A stretch of DNA of 64,000 bases from Apoda limacodes. Lineage: Eukaryota > Arthropoda > Insecta > Lepidoptera > Limacodidae. Of this stretch, positions 1-12,012 are shown piece after piece. Made by a program: the position numbers and the translations under genes. The notes beneath the pieces are model-generated. The model was not told the DNA's origin. It worked only from the letters and a program-made list of their open reading frames with translations, and ran no database searches. Where the stretch lies: contig OX291547.1 of the NCBI GenBank assembly GCA_946406115.1, positions 13,893,001 to 13,957,000 on the forward strand, written 5' to 3'. The first letter of the stretch is position 1. Every line of letters begins with the position of its first letter.

Positions 1-435
1 TAAAGGTAACTATGCAGAACTTGTTAAGAGGCTAAACTACCTAAGTTACAATTTTTTTGGCGAATATTTCTCCGGTCCTTTATAATGGATATAATATTCT
101 ATTAAAGTATTTCTTGTGTTTCAATGAAAATCTCAGTGAGTTGACATATAGTTGCAATACTCACACAGGCTTAGTTACGCGTCATTCTTGTTTTTACTTA
201 AGTTTTCTGTCACGTAGTACTATTAGTAGCCTCTTAAGACGGCGACGTAGGTATGTATGTAAAATATATGTTACAAAACTTATTTCTGTCTTTTGCAAAT
301 ATTTAAAACATAAATTGCATTTTAATTAAACTCATTAAATCATTAGTATTTGTTTTTATTCAATGCTACAAAACTGTAATTACGTTAAATTCTATTAAAA
401 AAACGAAAAGGTGTAAAACGTGGTTGTTGCATAAA
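1..435. other. AT-rich sequence, no gene recognised
   Basis: AT-rich non-coding sequence. The one short open frame on the plus strand has no recognisable motif and looks like chance. I see no RNA gene or repeat border before the Helitron that starts at 436. Confidence 0.5.
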
Positions 436-932
436 TCCATACTAATTTTATAAATGCAAAAGTAACTTTGTCTATTACCTCTACACGCTTAAACCGCTTT
501 CCTGATTTGGACGAAATTTGGTATGTTTTTATGCCGAAAAATTCATTACTTTCCGCTGGAATAACTATAACATAATATTCATTAGTACCTACAATTGACG
601 TAAGAATCTCACGCTGATAACCAAATTTAGGGCCGGTGGAGTCACTGCCAAAGTTAATGAATTACCAGCTCTGCCACTAATATTATAAATGCGAAAGTTT
701 GAAGTTTTGGTTGTTTGTAACTGAATCACGGTTCAACCACTGAACGGATTGGGATAAAACTTGGCACACAAATAGGGTTCCCGCGGGAGTAACTATAACC
801 AAATTCCACGAACTAACCATAGCTAGCTATGTCTTACCATAACAAACGTCTTTAGTACAATCAAGGAGTTGCCGTAAGAATCCCACGCTGGTAACAAAAT
901 TTAGAGCGGGCGGAGCCGCTGACAAAAGCTAG
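436..932 (+). mobile_element. Two tandem non-autonomous Helitron (Lep1-like) copies
   Basis: The first copy starts TCCATACTAATTTTATAAATG at 436, after an A, and decays around 656. A second starts near 676 (ACTAATATTATAAATGCG) and ends GACAAAAGCTAG at 932, followed by T, with the GC-rich GCGGGCGGAGCCGC just before the end. Starting TC, ending CTAG, a GC-rich hairpin near the 3' end and insertion between A and T are the known Helitron rules. The same family occurs at 17930, 54866, 58306 and 63221. Confidence 0.8.
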
Positions 933-972
933 TTATAAAGTAATGCGTATGAAATTGATTAATGTTATTAAG

Positions 973-1475
973 TTTTTTTTTATACCACTAAGGTGGCAAA
1001 CAAGCCTACGGTACTCTACTCCGCCCGATGGTAAGCGGTCCGAGGCTACGGTGCCTATGGTCGCTTGCAACACCAAGGGCATCACTCGCGTGTTGCCGAC
1101 CCTTCAGAAATCTAATAACTTCTTTTTTGAAGAACCCCATATTGTAGTCCTTAGAGAAAACCTAGTCTGGGAGCTCATTCCACAATTTCTCTGAAACCGC
1201 ACTGTATGCGACCATTTCGGTTTTAAAGTGTGAGAATCAATTCCCTGCCGATGGCGAGCGGTGCGATGGTAGAAAGTAGCCGTGGGCATCATTTCGAACA
1301 ATTCCTCAGAATAGAACCCATTGTACAAGCGGTAGAACACACACAGGGAGGCAAAGTCTCTCCTCAGACTTAGGGGCTCGATACCGCAAGTGAGTTTGGG
1401 ATCGTCGACAATTCTCACAGCCCGTCGTTGAACCGAGTCAAAAGGGCCAAGCTGGTATCCGGGTATATTTACATG
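973..1475 (-). pseudogene. 5'-truncated LINE, reverse-transcriptase C-terminus
   Basis: On the minus strand an open frame (1104-1478) encodes the C-terminal tail of a Jockey/CR1-like LINE reverse transcriptase, with the stretch GYQLGPFDSVQRRAVRIVDD shared with the better copy at 60353-61711. Its 3' end is the family end (GGTGGCAAACAAGC on the plus strand) followed by a poly(A), seen as the T run at 973-982. Compared with the 60-kb copy it lacks about 24 bp near 1195, which changes the frame. It is a dead, 5'-truncated insertion. Confidence 0.85.
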
Positions 1476-1929
1476 CAATTCGTTAACATTACAGAAATTA
1501 CCTATCTAGCCTACATCGTCCTGTTAATTTAAAACTTTGAAGGCACTCCGTACCATGTGTATGGTACAATTTGTTTAACGTCATGTTTAATAATGGCATG
1601 GAGAGTATGTGAGGCATTGTCGGGTTGACATATTTGCAAGTATGCTGAGCACGTAATTGGAAACTCGATTATATCCAGTTCATGTAATAACAACCAGCAC
1701 TGATTCAATTAAAGCCAACGGTCTTTTAAAGTTTTGATACTAACCTCACTGAAGTCTCTTTTGATATTCGGATGTCTGTTTATTTAGGTTGTACATGTAC
1801 GCTACTTACTTTTATACAATAAGGTATTTAAATAAGTAGATTAGTTGCAATTTATCTATACATAATCTTGATTATTATTGTTATTTGTTTTATTGTATTG
1901 AATACTGATATCTTAAACTATAGATATAT
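1476..1929. other. AT-rich sequence, no gene recognised
   Basis: No coding, RNA or repeat signature could be assigned between the two LINE relics. Confidence 0.4.
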
Positions 1930-2300
1930 AGATCGTCTCTTTAACAACTGTATTCTCTATATATTCGGTTTACGAAAATATTACCATAGCTCTGTTTTTC
2001 ATAACCAGATTAAATGGTTGCCAGTTCGTCAACGTAAAAGCGTTAGAATCATCTGTGTCCTTTTTTCATACTAAATGATCCCAGTTATCTCGAATACTTA
2101 AAATCCCATTTTAATTTGCTTGGTTCGGACCATGAACTTTAACTTCGTTATTCTCACAACTTTCTGCTTTTTACCCCGCGACATTGTACTGGGTTTGCCT
2201 TTAGTTCCTTTACTCTTCAGGCTCAGAACGCACTCCCTAAAGAGACAGGAAGGCCCGTAGTAAGAACATTTAAAAAAAAAATCACTTAAAGGAATATTAT
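1930..2300 (+). pseudogene. Decayed LINE reverse-transcriptase C-terminus
   Basis: The plus-strand frame reads RLFNNCILYIFGLRKYYHSS, then IKWLPVRQRK, then after stops LRTHSLKRQEGPVVRTF. This is the C-terminal region of LINE reverse transcriptases (consensus like FIFGLRRYDHVSP, QWLPVRLRR, LWNALPKEI). Several stops and frame changes show it is an old relic. It is a different family from the LINE at 973-1475. Confidence 0.75.
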
Positions 2301-2365
2301 ATTAAGCAGGTGGAGTGAATTACTTCCTATTTTACTTTTCGTACTTCAAATAATGTACAATCAGT

Positions 2366-2749
2366 TTAAGATACACTTTGCGACGCTGCAAGGGGGCTTC
2401 ATACAAACGAATTTCTCACTTGTTTTTGACACTTGCTGATCAAAGACCACGTAATTTTGAAGACATGTTCTAGTAATAAATATCTAGATCTGCAGTGTGC
2501 CAGTTTTCTATAATTTTTTATAGTTCAAAAGTTATACAGGATTTTAGTTTTTCATTCGAATAGTTTTAAAAAATATTTCCAATTAGTCTAACGTTTTACA
2601 AGATTTTGGAAAAACCACAGAGCTAGGTATTCGGCTTGGGATTATGACTAAGAAATTTCACAGTGATTGATCAGTAAATGTCAAAAACAAATGAGAAATT
2701 CGTTTGTATGTAAGCCCGCTGCGAGGCGCCGCGAAGTGTATCCTCTTAA
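2366..2749 (-). mobile_element. 384-bp TTAA-flanked MITE, copy 1
   Basis: The element begins TTAAGATACAC at 2366 and ends GTGTATCCTCTTAA at 2749. Inside are long imperfect inverted repeats that include TACAAACGAATTTCTCA and TTTTTGACA near both ends. A second copy in opposite orientation is at 10374-10756. TTAA borders are typical of piggyBac-class transposons. It has no coding capacity, so it is a non-autonomous MITE. Confidence 0.8.
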
Positions 2750-5659
2750 GATCAATAACTTGCTCATTTATTTCAATTTGTTTATTTTTTTTATTGTGTT
2801 ATGTTATGATTGTAAAGTTTGCTTTCCGACATGCACTAGTATTTCACAATTCTTGAATTCTATTTCGCCAACCAGTTATAAGTATTAATTTTTATTTAAA
2901 ATTAAAAAATTTAAAAGGGACAACGAGGTCACATTTTATAATATTAGTTATTTATAAATGATGTGTTTTAGAACCGCAGATTTTTAGAATTTTAGACCGT
3001 TTAATTTCTATCATTATTGTTTAATTTCTTAGTTCAAATTTTGGAATTGCTAGTAACCTAGTTGCTGAAAATATGAATTATGAACTTTAGTAATTAGTAA
3101 TATTTGTAAAAAAACTCACATTCACGGTCTATAAAACATCTTGACAAAGGTGTACACTTATTATTAGATTGATTGATTAAGCACAAGGATACTTCTTGAA
3201 ACAGACAAGCAAGTTCCATCAAGAAATAACTTTTGTTTTGCCTATGCAGCATGTAAACACAAGTTGAATTAAATGTTGTTTTCAAGGTTCCGTATGCAAA
3301 TGGCAAAAAAGAAACCAATATAGTCTGCTTAAGGAATTTCGTCTGTTCCTATTTGTCCTCCACATGCTTATAGATTCTTCACAGTTAAGCTACTCGGGAT
3401 ATATTGGGATACCATTTTATTTGAGATGTTTCGTTTTTGTTAGAATTTCTAGTGCTAAGGCAATCGTTAAAAAAATGCTTTGGGTATTTAAGATGAAAAG
3501 TGTTTAAACACTTTACTCGTGTCAAAATATTATGTATTAAAATCGTTTATTTAGGGTTTCAGGGAATCCAGGGAATAAGAACAGCATTACTTATTTGCAA
3601 AAAATATGATACAAGAACAAATCTAAGGAAAATCCTACAGGTAAGTTATAGAAGACTTTTAGAAATAAAAAAATTTAAAGAAATTTTATCTTATTTTATC
3701 AATTTAAGGTCTATTTTTTCAATAGCAGTCAAAAATTTGTATTTATTTGCAACATTTATCTACCTCGCTGGTTACCCACTTCTAGGGATAAAAACCGTAA
3801 AGATATACACTTATACATACTGACCCTACCCTTTAGAAAAACATTAATATCTTTTGATAAAAAGTTTATGATACAGTAAATAACAAAACTACATTTCTAG
3901 GAGTTTAGGAAATAGAAACATTTTAAAATTATAGCCTAGATTATAGCTTAGGCGTAAATTTTAGCAGTTATATCAACGTCAGGTCCATTTGTACTTTATA
4001 CACCACTCTATCCGCCGTCGTAGAAAGGTCATCCGTGCATTTTGGAGAGGAGAAAATTTCAACCGTGAGTGTCATGCTTTCGGGGGTTAGAGTGTAAAGC
4101 ATTATTTGCCTCTTGAACATATGGGTACAATAAGTTTTTATATATATGTTCAAAAGCACTTTTATTAATACCATTTCGAAGCAGAGACTGGATCATTTGT
4201 TTTTTTTTTATGATCATGTATAATAGTTATTTAAAAAGGTTATCAGTTTTTCCGATTTATCTCTATACCCTTGACTAATTAAAACACGCCTCGATCCAAT
4301 CTTATTATTCGTGTGCCGTTATTCGTGTAGTTTTGATCCAGTGGTCATTAACGTAATGCCACTTTAGGCCTAGAGTATTCGTTGGATACATGTATAATTT
4401 AATGCCATGGCTGGGTGTGTTAATTTTTCGAAATTTATATATTTAAAAAGGGCGATCGACTTCATCATCCATCACTTTATATTCTATAAGCGAACACAGG
4501 TAATGTCTTATTAACTGTTATGTAACGAATGCGTACTTAACTTGCAAAATTAATTTTATTGATTAAATGTTCGATGACAATAAACATAATATCTTCATAC
4601 GCCTCACAAAATTAAACTAAAATATTTTTTTATTGTTTTATAATATTAACAAATTACTTAGCCATTAGTGGTTATTAGATCCCGTGCCATATTGCATTGA
4701 TGAGAACTTTTGTTTAGTTTAGCAGTTAAGAATAGTTTCTTAGTTAGTATAGATAAACTATTGTGTGCAAGAACTAAACTGCCAATTAAAAAAAAAAGGA
4801 ATATCTAAAATTTCTCAATGTCATTTCTTACTTCAGTCTACAAGAAAATAAGTAGCGCTTTGTTAAAATTAATGAGTTTTATTGAGTGAAGCCCAGTTGG
4901 ATAAAAAAAGGGATTTTGGTTATGATTAAAAGCAAGCAGCAGTATAAAACACTTCTATAATGCTTTTTGATATAATAGGATAGAGATAAAATAGGACATA
5001 CTTTGTCACCATTTTTAATTTTTAGGGTTCTCCTATCGAAATGCAACAAAAATAAACCTAGCAAGGTATTTTTCAGAAACTCATCTTCGATAACTGACAC
5101 AACTCTCGTATCGTTTCCACTTATTTAAATCCATTTTTATTGACGTGACAACGTTTTATAAATTGGTTTGCCGGGTGACACTTCAAGAAACTGCGTTACG
5201 CTCCGCTCACGTTATGCGCTCACAATGAGAGCGAGTGAGAGGCACGCGGCATGGTTAGCCCACCTAAGAGCGAGAGAGACAGACATAAAAAGTGAAAGGC
5301 ACAAGTTGTCACGATTCCGGACGGTTGTCCGACACTAATTTTTTTTTTTGATGATGATGGACGTGGACAGCTGATCAATCTAGTAATGGCAAATGTAGGT
5401 CACATAGAAGTAAAATATTACCTATATTAGTTTGAGGATATACTTGTCAGGTGCAAACCATCTATTAGGACTCGCAATTGAGACAAATCAATCATATATA
5501 GCAGCTCTATGTAGACGATTATAGTAAAATAGTTAAAGTAAATATCTTATATAAACCTGCAACTAGATGTTTACAAGAGTAAACCAGCTTTTTCAATGCG
5601 TTTATATGATCAAAAGCGACATGTAAGGCCAATTAGTTTTATAAAATGCGCTTATAAGA
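2750..5659. other. Intergenic AT-rich DNA with a GC-richer patch at 5165-5340
   Basis: No gene recognised. The ORFs of 60-107 codons have no homology I can see and no consistent coding character. The patch at 5165-5340 is GC-richer, with repeated GAGCGAGAGAG-like purine runs next to CGCTCACG motifs. It is probably a repeat fragment I cannot name. Confidence 0.4.
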
Positions 5660-5800
5660 TTGCACGTTCTAATAATAATCATATAAAGTATTTATGTAAA
5701 CATTTACAAAACTAAGTCATATGATCGAATCTCACGTTCTGACAAGTATCGTATAAAGTAATTCTATACACTTTTACAAAACTATGTAATGGGATCGAAA
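5660..5800. repeat. Short degenerate tandem repeat, about 70 bp period
   Basis: Two diverged units can be aligned. Each has CACGTTCT, then a CATATAAAGTA/CGTATAAAGTA block, then TTTACAAAACTA(A/T)GT and TGATCGA/GGATCGA. A weaker third unit may lie on either side. It is non-coding. Confidence 0.5.
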
Positions 5801-6415
5801 GTACTTGTAAAGCAAATTGTCCTAAAAGATGTCATTTTAAAATCATTGATCATGTTCAAAGCGATATTGGATTTCTATAAGACGTTTAGTCTTAAGACTC
5901 GATTGTTTTAAGAGTATTTTGCTTAGTATGTAATTAACGAAAAAACAGTACAATAGTGCCGGTATATATAAGTGCATCAATTTATGTATTTTTTTTTATT
6001 TCGTAAACAGCAAAAATCGAAATTTGTTCAATAAAATAATTTCAAATGATCTGTATGGATGATTCCGCAGATAAAGTTTTACGTAAAAGCAATACGAATA
6101 TATGATGGCGCAAACGATGCGATATCGAATGTGTGAAACATTATAGGTTTCAATGAATTCGAACACGTTCATTGATGTTCCCTCACGTCAGTATGTTGCC
6201 ACACCGACGGCCAGTAATATTCGCCTGAAAACTGACATCCAATTAACTGAAATCGATGACGCGGGAACTCTGTCCACGCAAATAAATTTGACAACTGCTC
6301 ATCGGAGCTTAAAATGGAAACTACGCTACATACCACAAGTATTTATGTTCTTTATTTAACCTAATTGTTTATCATAACGAAACTTTGTTTATCTATTCGT
6401 TATTTTTTGTTTATT
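5801..6415. other. AT-rich sequence, no gene recognised
   Basis: Nothing assignable. One 68-codon open frame at 6153-6359 has balanced composition but no motif I recognise, and it lacks clear splice signals. Confidence 0.35.
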
Positions 6416-6720
6416 TTAAGGCTATGGCATACCCCAGCAAAAGCGTGGCGTTTTGACCAGTATTACTATAGTATAACTATATACAAAGACATATTACACT
6501 ATTGAAGCATCCAAAAAGACACAGTTCCACGTAATATAGGAGCTAGCACGTGACCGCACGTTGAAAATCTCGATATTATCGGTGTTTTGTCGTTATAAAA
6601 TTTAGCGAGCACAAATAAGCAAATTCACTTGGTCATAATAATATATTTTGTTGAAATAAGAATGAAGAGAATTATCACTCATAGTTCTCCAAGAAATTTC
6701 AATTAAAGCCCAAAAATAGA
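6416..6720 (+). mobile_element. 5' part of a TTAA MITE (family of 16422-16837)
   Basis: It starts TTAAGGCTATGGCATACCC and continues collinear with the complete copy at 16422-16837: both have the block CTAGCACGTGACCGCACGTT and then AAAGCCCAAAAATAGAG. The right terminal repeat is missing and sequence continues into a LINE relic. Confidence 0.7.
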
Positions 6721-6723
6721 GTG

Positions 6724-7230
6724 TCAGATTTTTTTTATAAGGTTATTAAGCTTTAAGTTATAACTATATTCATAGCAAGTGATTCTTATGTAGACTACTG
6801 AGCACAGCGAGGGATTTAAATTCCAAAATTTCTTTCCTTTCCAAAACACGGTCATTAATTTTATAGTTGTATAAAATTGTACTCTTTTAGAAGTAAAAGC
6901 AATTGTATTACATTTATTAGCGTTTAATATCATATCGTTGGCTATACACCACTCTTTAATTTTATCTAGCTATATCTCTTTGCAAAATTACACAATGATT
7001 CACCTCAAAAACTACTTTAATAACTTTTAAGTAATAGCATTTTAGCTTATATTAAACATTGAGATTCTATGGTATAACTTGGTCATTAATGAAAATAATG
7101 AAAAATAGTGGTCCTTAATTGGACCCCTCTGGTACACCAGATAGTCAGTAGCCTCAGATAAATTACCATTTGGTGACATTACTTGATGCCGTCTTTGTAA
7201 GTTAGATCTTATAGCGAATAAGAAAAAATG
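6724..7230 (-). pseudogene. Decayed LINE reverse-transcriptase core
   Basis: Minus-strand translation gives IKEWCIANDMILNANKCNTI, which fits the LINE motif W..xNxLxLNxxKC. Upstream on the same strand GVPEGSN-stop-GPLFFIIFIND matches the conserved GVPQGSxLGPLLFxIFIND block of motif B and the following strand. In-frame stops show it is dead. It may belong to the same broad clade as the relic at 23796-24740. Confidence 0.7.
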
Positions 7231-8235
7231 TTTACACCTCGATAGTTTTCACATTTCGATTTGTCAACCGACTTAAAATGGGTATTACGTAACTAACTTT
7301 CTATACTTTAGGAAAAGTACCTCTCGCTAGTGACCTATTATATAAAATGTACATGGGCACATATAATACGTCCGCGCAATTTTTGATTACGAAAGATGGT
7401 AAACTATTGTGTGCTTTGATTTGGGGTAGGTTATGTTAAGTTCCGTTTTTTTACGCGTAATTTAAACGATTTTACTAACCTAACTTGAAACAATACCGTA
7501 TTGTAACTAAAACAATTATTTGAAATAGAGAAGTTTAACTTTGTATGAATCGGGCTTTGACTAGTCAATCCTCAGGTTTGACAGATTTCTATGACGTCGG
7601 CGTCGTGTTAGGGGGGAGACCCTATTAGGGGAGGTCGTTAAGACTAATCTCGCTATCCGGATAGCATTACATACATATTGTTAGTACGTGCCGAGGCCGC
7701 CTAAAAATAGTTTTTCAACAGTGCTGAGGTCGGGGCGAATCGATTTGGTCGATTGTAATTATGAGTTTGTCTTAAAATTTTGTGTAATATTTTAATTAAC
7801 TCATAATTCTTAAACCATATATCGATACTGAATTCAAAAGTAAGACGTTACAACATAGCTTAATGACACCTGTTTCCTAATTAAGCGATAATTCACTTGG
7901 GAAATATTAATAAAAGCAGTTTGCAGCCCGGAAACCGATCCGTTGAGGCAGCCGCTGCCGACCCATTAATGATATACAGCCTTGTGCAAATTGCAAGTTT
8001 ATCTTATTTGCTATCTAACTTACCAAAAACAGTTTATAGAAATGAAACATGTAAAGTAAACAAATTTATTACTACTAGTTCAAACATTATTTTTAAGTAA
8101 ATTTAACTAGTTTTTGTCTGGTTTTTATGCATTTTTTATTTTTATATCTAATACTATTTAACAGGGCAGTTATTGTTTATAATATCTACATATATACAAG
8201 AATTGATCATTTGTCGGAAACGGCTGTAATGATTT
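7231..8235. other. Intergenic DNA, no gene recognised
   Basis: AT-rich except for a GC-richer segment at about 7590-7750 containing GGGGGGAGACCC and GGGGAGGTCG. I can place none of it in a family. Confidence 0.4.
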
Positions 8236-8239
8236 GGAT

Positions 8240-8830
8240 GTTTTTAGGGTTCCGTACCTCAAAAAGAAAACAGGAACCCTTATAGGATGACTTAGTTGTC
8301 CGTCTGTCTGTTTGTCAATACCCTTTTTCTTAGGAACGCGTAAGGGTATCACGGTGACATTAATACCAAATACCCTTTAAAGGTGTAAAAAAATTGAGTT
8401 TCTAAGCAACAAACAAGCAACTCAGTAAATTAATACAGCCAGTTTGTCGCATATTTTGACATACACAATCTTATCAAAACCTATGGGGTACTTCCCGTTG
8501 TCCTATAGTCATGAAATTTGACATGAAGCAAGGATAGGATTTGTAGTAACACATTAAAAAAAAGTTTGTTTGTTCGTCTGTCAATACCCCTTTACTCAAA
8601 CGCGTGGGAAGTATCAAGTTGAAATTAATATAAAATATAAAGTCTACAGGTATGTAATGCTGTAAAAAAATCAAACTTCTAAGTCAATGCGAAAAGATTA
8701 TTTGCATATTTGCCCAAAATACGGTAATTTTTATCGTATATTGTGTCACAAATAAATCAAAACCTATGGGGTACTTCCCGTTGACCTAGGAAACTTAATT
8801 TCATCATGAAAGAGTTAACTAAACTAACGT
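8240..8830 (+). repeat. Lepidopteran GGTTCCGTAC repeat with internal monomers
   Basis: The segment opens TAGGGTTCCGTACCTC and carries CCGTCTGTCTG. Two diverged monomers follow, each with GTCAATACCC, an ACGCGT core, AAACTTCTAAG-like text and the block AAAACCTATGGGGTACTTCC, which occurs at about 8477 and 8758. I recognise this as an abundant lepidopteran repeat from memory. It is non-coding. Confidence 0.6.
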
Positions 8831-9094
8831 AAATAGATAAATAAAAAGATGTCATCTCTGAGAAAACAACAATATAAGTATTTATTCATAGATAGGACAG
8901 TACATGGTAAACATGCCTTTATAATAATCAATTAAAAAATAAATGAGATAAGTTTTGTGGTGTTGTCCTATAGAAGTTTAAAACAAGTACTTATACCTAT
9001 TTAATGCTTAAGACTGTGCACAGCAGGTCAAGTTTTACAATATATAGTTATCAGTTGAATTTTGATTTAGTTTTACCAACAAAAAGCAAAAAAA

Positions 9095-9400
9095 TCGGCC
9101 AAGTGCGAGTCGGACTCGCGCACGGAGGGTTCCGTACCTTTATCTACAAAAACGAGCAAAAAATTCACGTATGTTGTATGGGAGCCTCCTTAATTTTTTT
9201 TTTTTCTCTTTTTTAGTATTCGATGTTATAGCGGCAACAGAAATACATCTTCTGTGAAAATTTCAACTATCTAACTATAACGGTTCATGAGTGTATCTCA
9301 TGTCTCAGCCTGGTTACAGACGGACGGACGGACGGACGGACGGACAGCGAAGCCTTAGTAATAGGGTTCCTTATTACCTTTCAGGTACGGAACCCTAAAA
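9095..9400 (+). repeat. Repeat bounded by inverted GGTTCCGTACCT ends
   Basis: It begins with the lepidopteran tail block CGGCCAAGTGCGAGTCGGAC, then AGGGTTCCGTACCT near 9127. It ends AGGTACGGAACCCT near 9396, the exact reverse complement of that start block. A GACG microsatellite (ACGGACGGACGGACGG) lies at about 9321-9345. The inverted ends suggest a foldback or MITE-like unit. The leading block is also the tail of the 5S-derived SINEs at 12283 and 18843, in the other orientation. Confidence 0.65.
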
Positions 9401-9574
9401 ATGAATATTGCGACACGATAGATTCCCATACTAAAAATAACTACTTTAATCCAATACCTAGGAGAAAACTGAAAGAAATTTATGCACTAGGCTGAATAAC
9501 GTCAGAACTGGCTGTCACGAACAAAACGAGGACCGGAATTACGTGTAAAGCAGTTGATTTGTAAAACTTAAGAG

Positions 9575-9665
9575 TTAAGGCGCAGTGACTACCTAACCAG
9601 CGCAGCTTAGACAATTCCAAAATATTATAAACCATTGCGCTAGTTTGGTTGTCACTACGCCTTAA
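9575..9665. mobile_element. 91-bp TTAA palindromic mini-MITE
   Basis: The left end is TTAAGGCGCAGTGACTACC and the right end, read in reverse complement, is TTAAGGCGTAGTGACAACC. The inverted repeat runs about 29 bp with few mismatches and ends in TTAA on both sides. The unpaired centre is short, so it is almost a pure hairpin. Confidence 0.75.
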
Positions 9666-9769
9666 GATATTAGCATAATTTCAGAAATGTGGAGGCTCTT
9701 CACAGATGAAAAAAATATACACCTAAAGTATTAAAAATAAAGCTTTTCTCATTTAACTTGGTACTTATA

Positions 9770-10373
9770 GGGGCACCCTTAAAATCCAACTAAAAAGTTT
9801 ATTAATAAAGTTTGCTTCTTTTTACAAAACAGTCAGTTCGCATTTCAAAATATAAAAATGTTGAATCGAAAGTGGCAGCTAATTGTAAGATAAAACCGTC
9901 TCAAAAGAAGTAATGAGGTATAAAAAAAGTCTTTCGTTCAATTCAAGACAATTTGGCATGATTTTATCTTTACGATTTTTTGACAAAGTGCCGTTAAAAG
10001 ACCCAGTTGAATTAACATTCATATTTTCAAAAATTTATCGTAAAATATATGTCTTAGATATCTAAAATAAAATTGAGTTATAGTAGTACGTTATTATAGT
10101 TGTACATTTAAAAGATATTTAAAAAGTACTATGATCGTGGACATATAAACATGAACATTTATCTAGTACAGTATAATATTTATTTGTAATTTGTAATTTG
10201 TAATTTGACTACTAACATATTTCGAAAATTGTATACATACTAACATTATATAGAAATAATCTGAAATAAATGAATAACAATAATAAAGCAACAAAAAAAT
10301 TAAATAACTAGGAGAACCGAGAACTTACGATGTGCTTGTAAAAGGACAAGGTCTAGGACGTTGTAAAGTCCTT
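9770..10373 (+). repeat. Left copy of a local duplication
   Basis: The block with AAAAAGTTTATTAATAAAGT, AAAGTGCCGTTAAAAGACCC and GGACAAGGTCTAGGAC is repeated at 10784-11175. The two copies differ by scattered substitutions and by about 200 bp of extra AT-rich sequence in the left one. No coding potential is seen. Confidence 0.7.
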
Positions 10374-10756
10374 TTAAGAGGATACACTTCGTGGCGCCTC
10401 GCAGCGAGTTCATACAAACGAATTTCTCATTTGTTTTTGACATTTACTGACTAATCACTGTAAATTTTCTTATTCATAATCCGGAGCCGAATAACTTTGT
10501 CTGTGGTTTTCCAAAATCTTGAAAAATGATTTTAGCAACTAGAAATCTTTTTAAAACCATTTGTTTAATAACTGGAATTCTGTATAACTTTTGAACTATA
10601 AAATTTAATAGAATACTGGTACACAGCAGGTCATATTTATTACTAAAACATGTCTTCAAAATTTCGTGGTATTCGATCAGCAAGTGTCAAAAATAGATGA
10701 AAATACGTTTGTATGAAGCACGCTGAAAAGCGCTCCTTCGTATGGTATTCTCTTAA
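10374..10756 (+). mobile_element. 383-bp TTAA-flanked MITE, copy 2
   Basis: It is bounded by TTAAGAGGATACAC at 10374 and GGTATTCTCTTAA ending at 10756, with inverted subterminal blocks (CATACAAACGAATTTCTCAT at left, its diverged complement at right). It is in the opposite orientation to 2366-2749 and nearly the same length. It sits at the seam between the two copies of the local duplication. Confidence 0.8.
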
Positions 10757-10783
10757 CATTTAACTTTTTAGTTAAACGTGCGC

Positions 10784-11175
10784 CCTTAAGATCCATCTAA
10801 AAAGTTTATTAATAAAGTTTGCTTCTTTTTACAAAACAGTCAGCCATTTCAAAATATAACAATGTTTAATCGCAAGCGGCAGCCAATTGTAAGATAAAAC
10901 CTTTCAGACGAAAGGAAGTAATGAAGTATAAAAAAGTCTTCTGTTCAATTCAAAACAACTTGGCATGATTTTATCTTCAAGAATTTTTGGCAAAGTGCCG
11001 TTAAAAGACCCAGTTTAATTAACATTCATATTTTCAATACTTTCTTGTAAAATATATCTAAAATAAAATTGAGGTTTAGTAGTACGTTAGTAAAGTTAAT
11101 AACGAGGAGAACCGAGTACTTATGATGTGCTTGTTACAGGACAAGGTCTAGGACCTTGTAAAGTCCTTTAAAATT
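10784..11175 (+). repeat. Right copy of the local duplication
   Basis: Collinear with 9770-10373: the shared order is AAAAAGTTTATTAATAAAGT, the AAAGTGCCGTTAAAAGACCC block, GAGGAGAACCGAG and GGACAAGGTCTAGGAC, ending AAAGTCCTTT. Confidence 0.7.
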
Positions 11176-12012
11176 AACTTAGTTGATTGCTATTTTAGTC
11201 GATTTTATATTTGTTTTTATAAAAATAATTTGAGGTCACCAATTGACCTCGGTTCAATAGGACTTCTAACTGCCATTAAGGCAGTCAAAAATAATTTTTT
11301 GCTTTTTTGAAAACTGCAGAAAAGTGTGGTTTATTCTATTTTTATGCGTCCATCAGCGTATATTTTAAAAGAAAAATTGAAGTAAAAGTATTTCGTTGTT
11401 GCTTCGACTCGATCAAAAGTTTGTAGATAACAAACGTTTGACGACATTCAAACTTCAAACTTTTAGAACCTTTCAGAACAAGGAAATATAACTTCTTATA
11501 TTAAATAAATATACGTATCTGTATTTTGAAATGTTTATTTTCAATTTTCTAGTCGTACCTACCTTATACAGCAAGAATTATAGTTAAAATAATAAAAATA
11601 ATTATTTTTGCACCACAATGTAATCCGGTCCGGTCCCAAGCTAAACAAAGCATGAATACCAGATAACGGATACAAATATATATACTGAGTGAATTTTTCA
11701 AGTGGTCGTGCATGGTCAAATCCAAAACTATGAGGAACAGCGAACAGTACTCAAAGGAGTCTTGGGCCCGATTTCGATGAAAACTAAAACTGCATCATTG
11801 GATTTCTGAAAAATTAATATTCCTAGCCAGTAATCGAACCAGTTGATTTTGAAAAAAAAACACACACACTGAATTATTTACATCATTCGGTAGCGTCGCT
11901 ACTATGGAACGTATTAATGACAAAGTAATGACTTAAGAAAACCTATGGAAAGTGTTTGATTTTTAACAAATTACTTTTTTATTTATCTTAGGTTACTTAT
12001 ACCTATTAAACC
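11176..12012. other. Intergenic DNA with one SINE-like fragment
   Basis: Mostly AT-rich and unassigned. At about 11620-11700 the block CCGGTCCCAAGCTAAACAAA followed by CAGATAACGGATAC resembles part of a lepidopteran SINE body that I know only from memory. Confidence 0.4.

Noticed and set aside
3500..3823. 107-codon plus-strand ORF
   Set aside because: AT-driven codon content, no motif, and no splice or promoter context.
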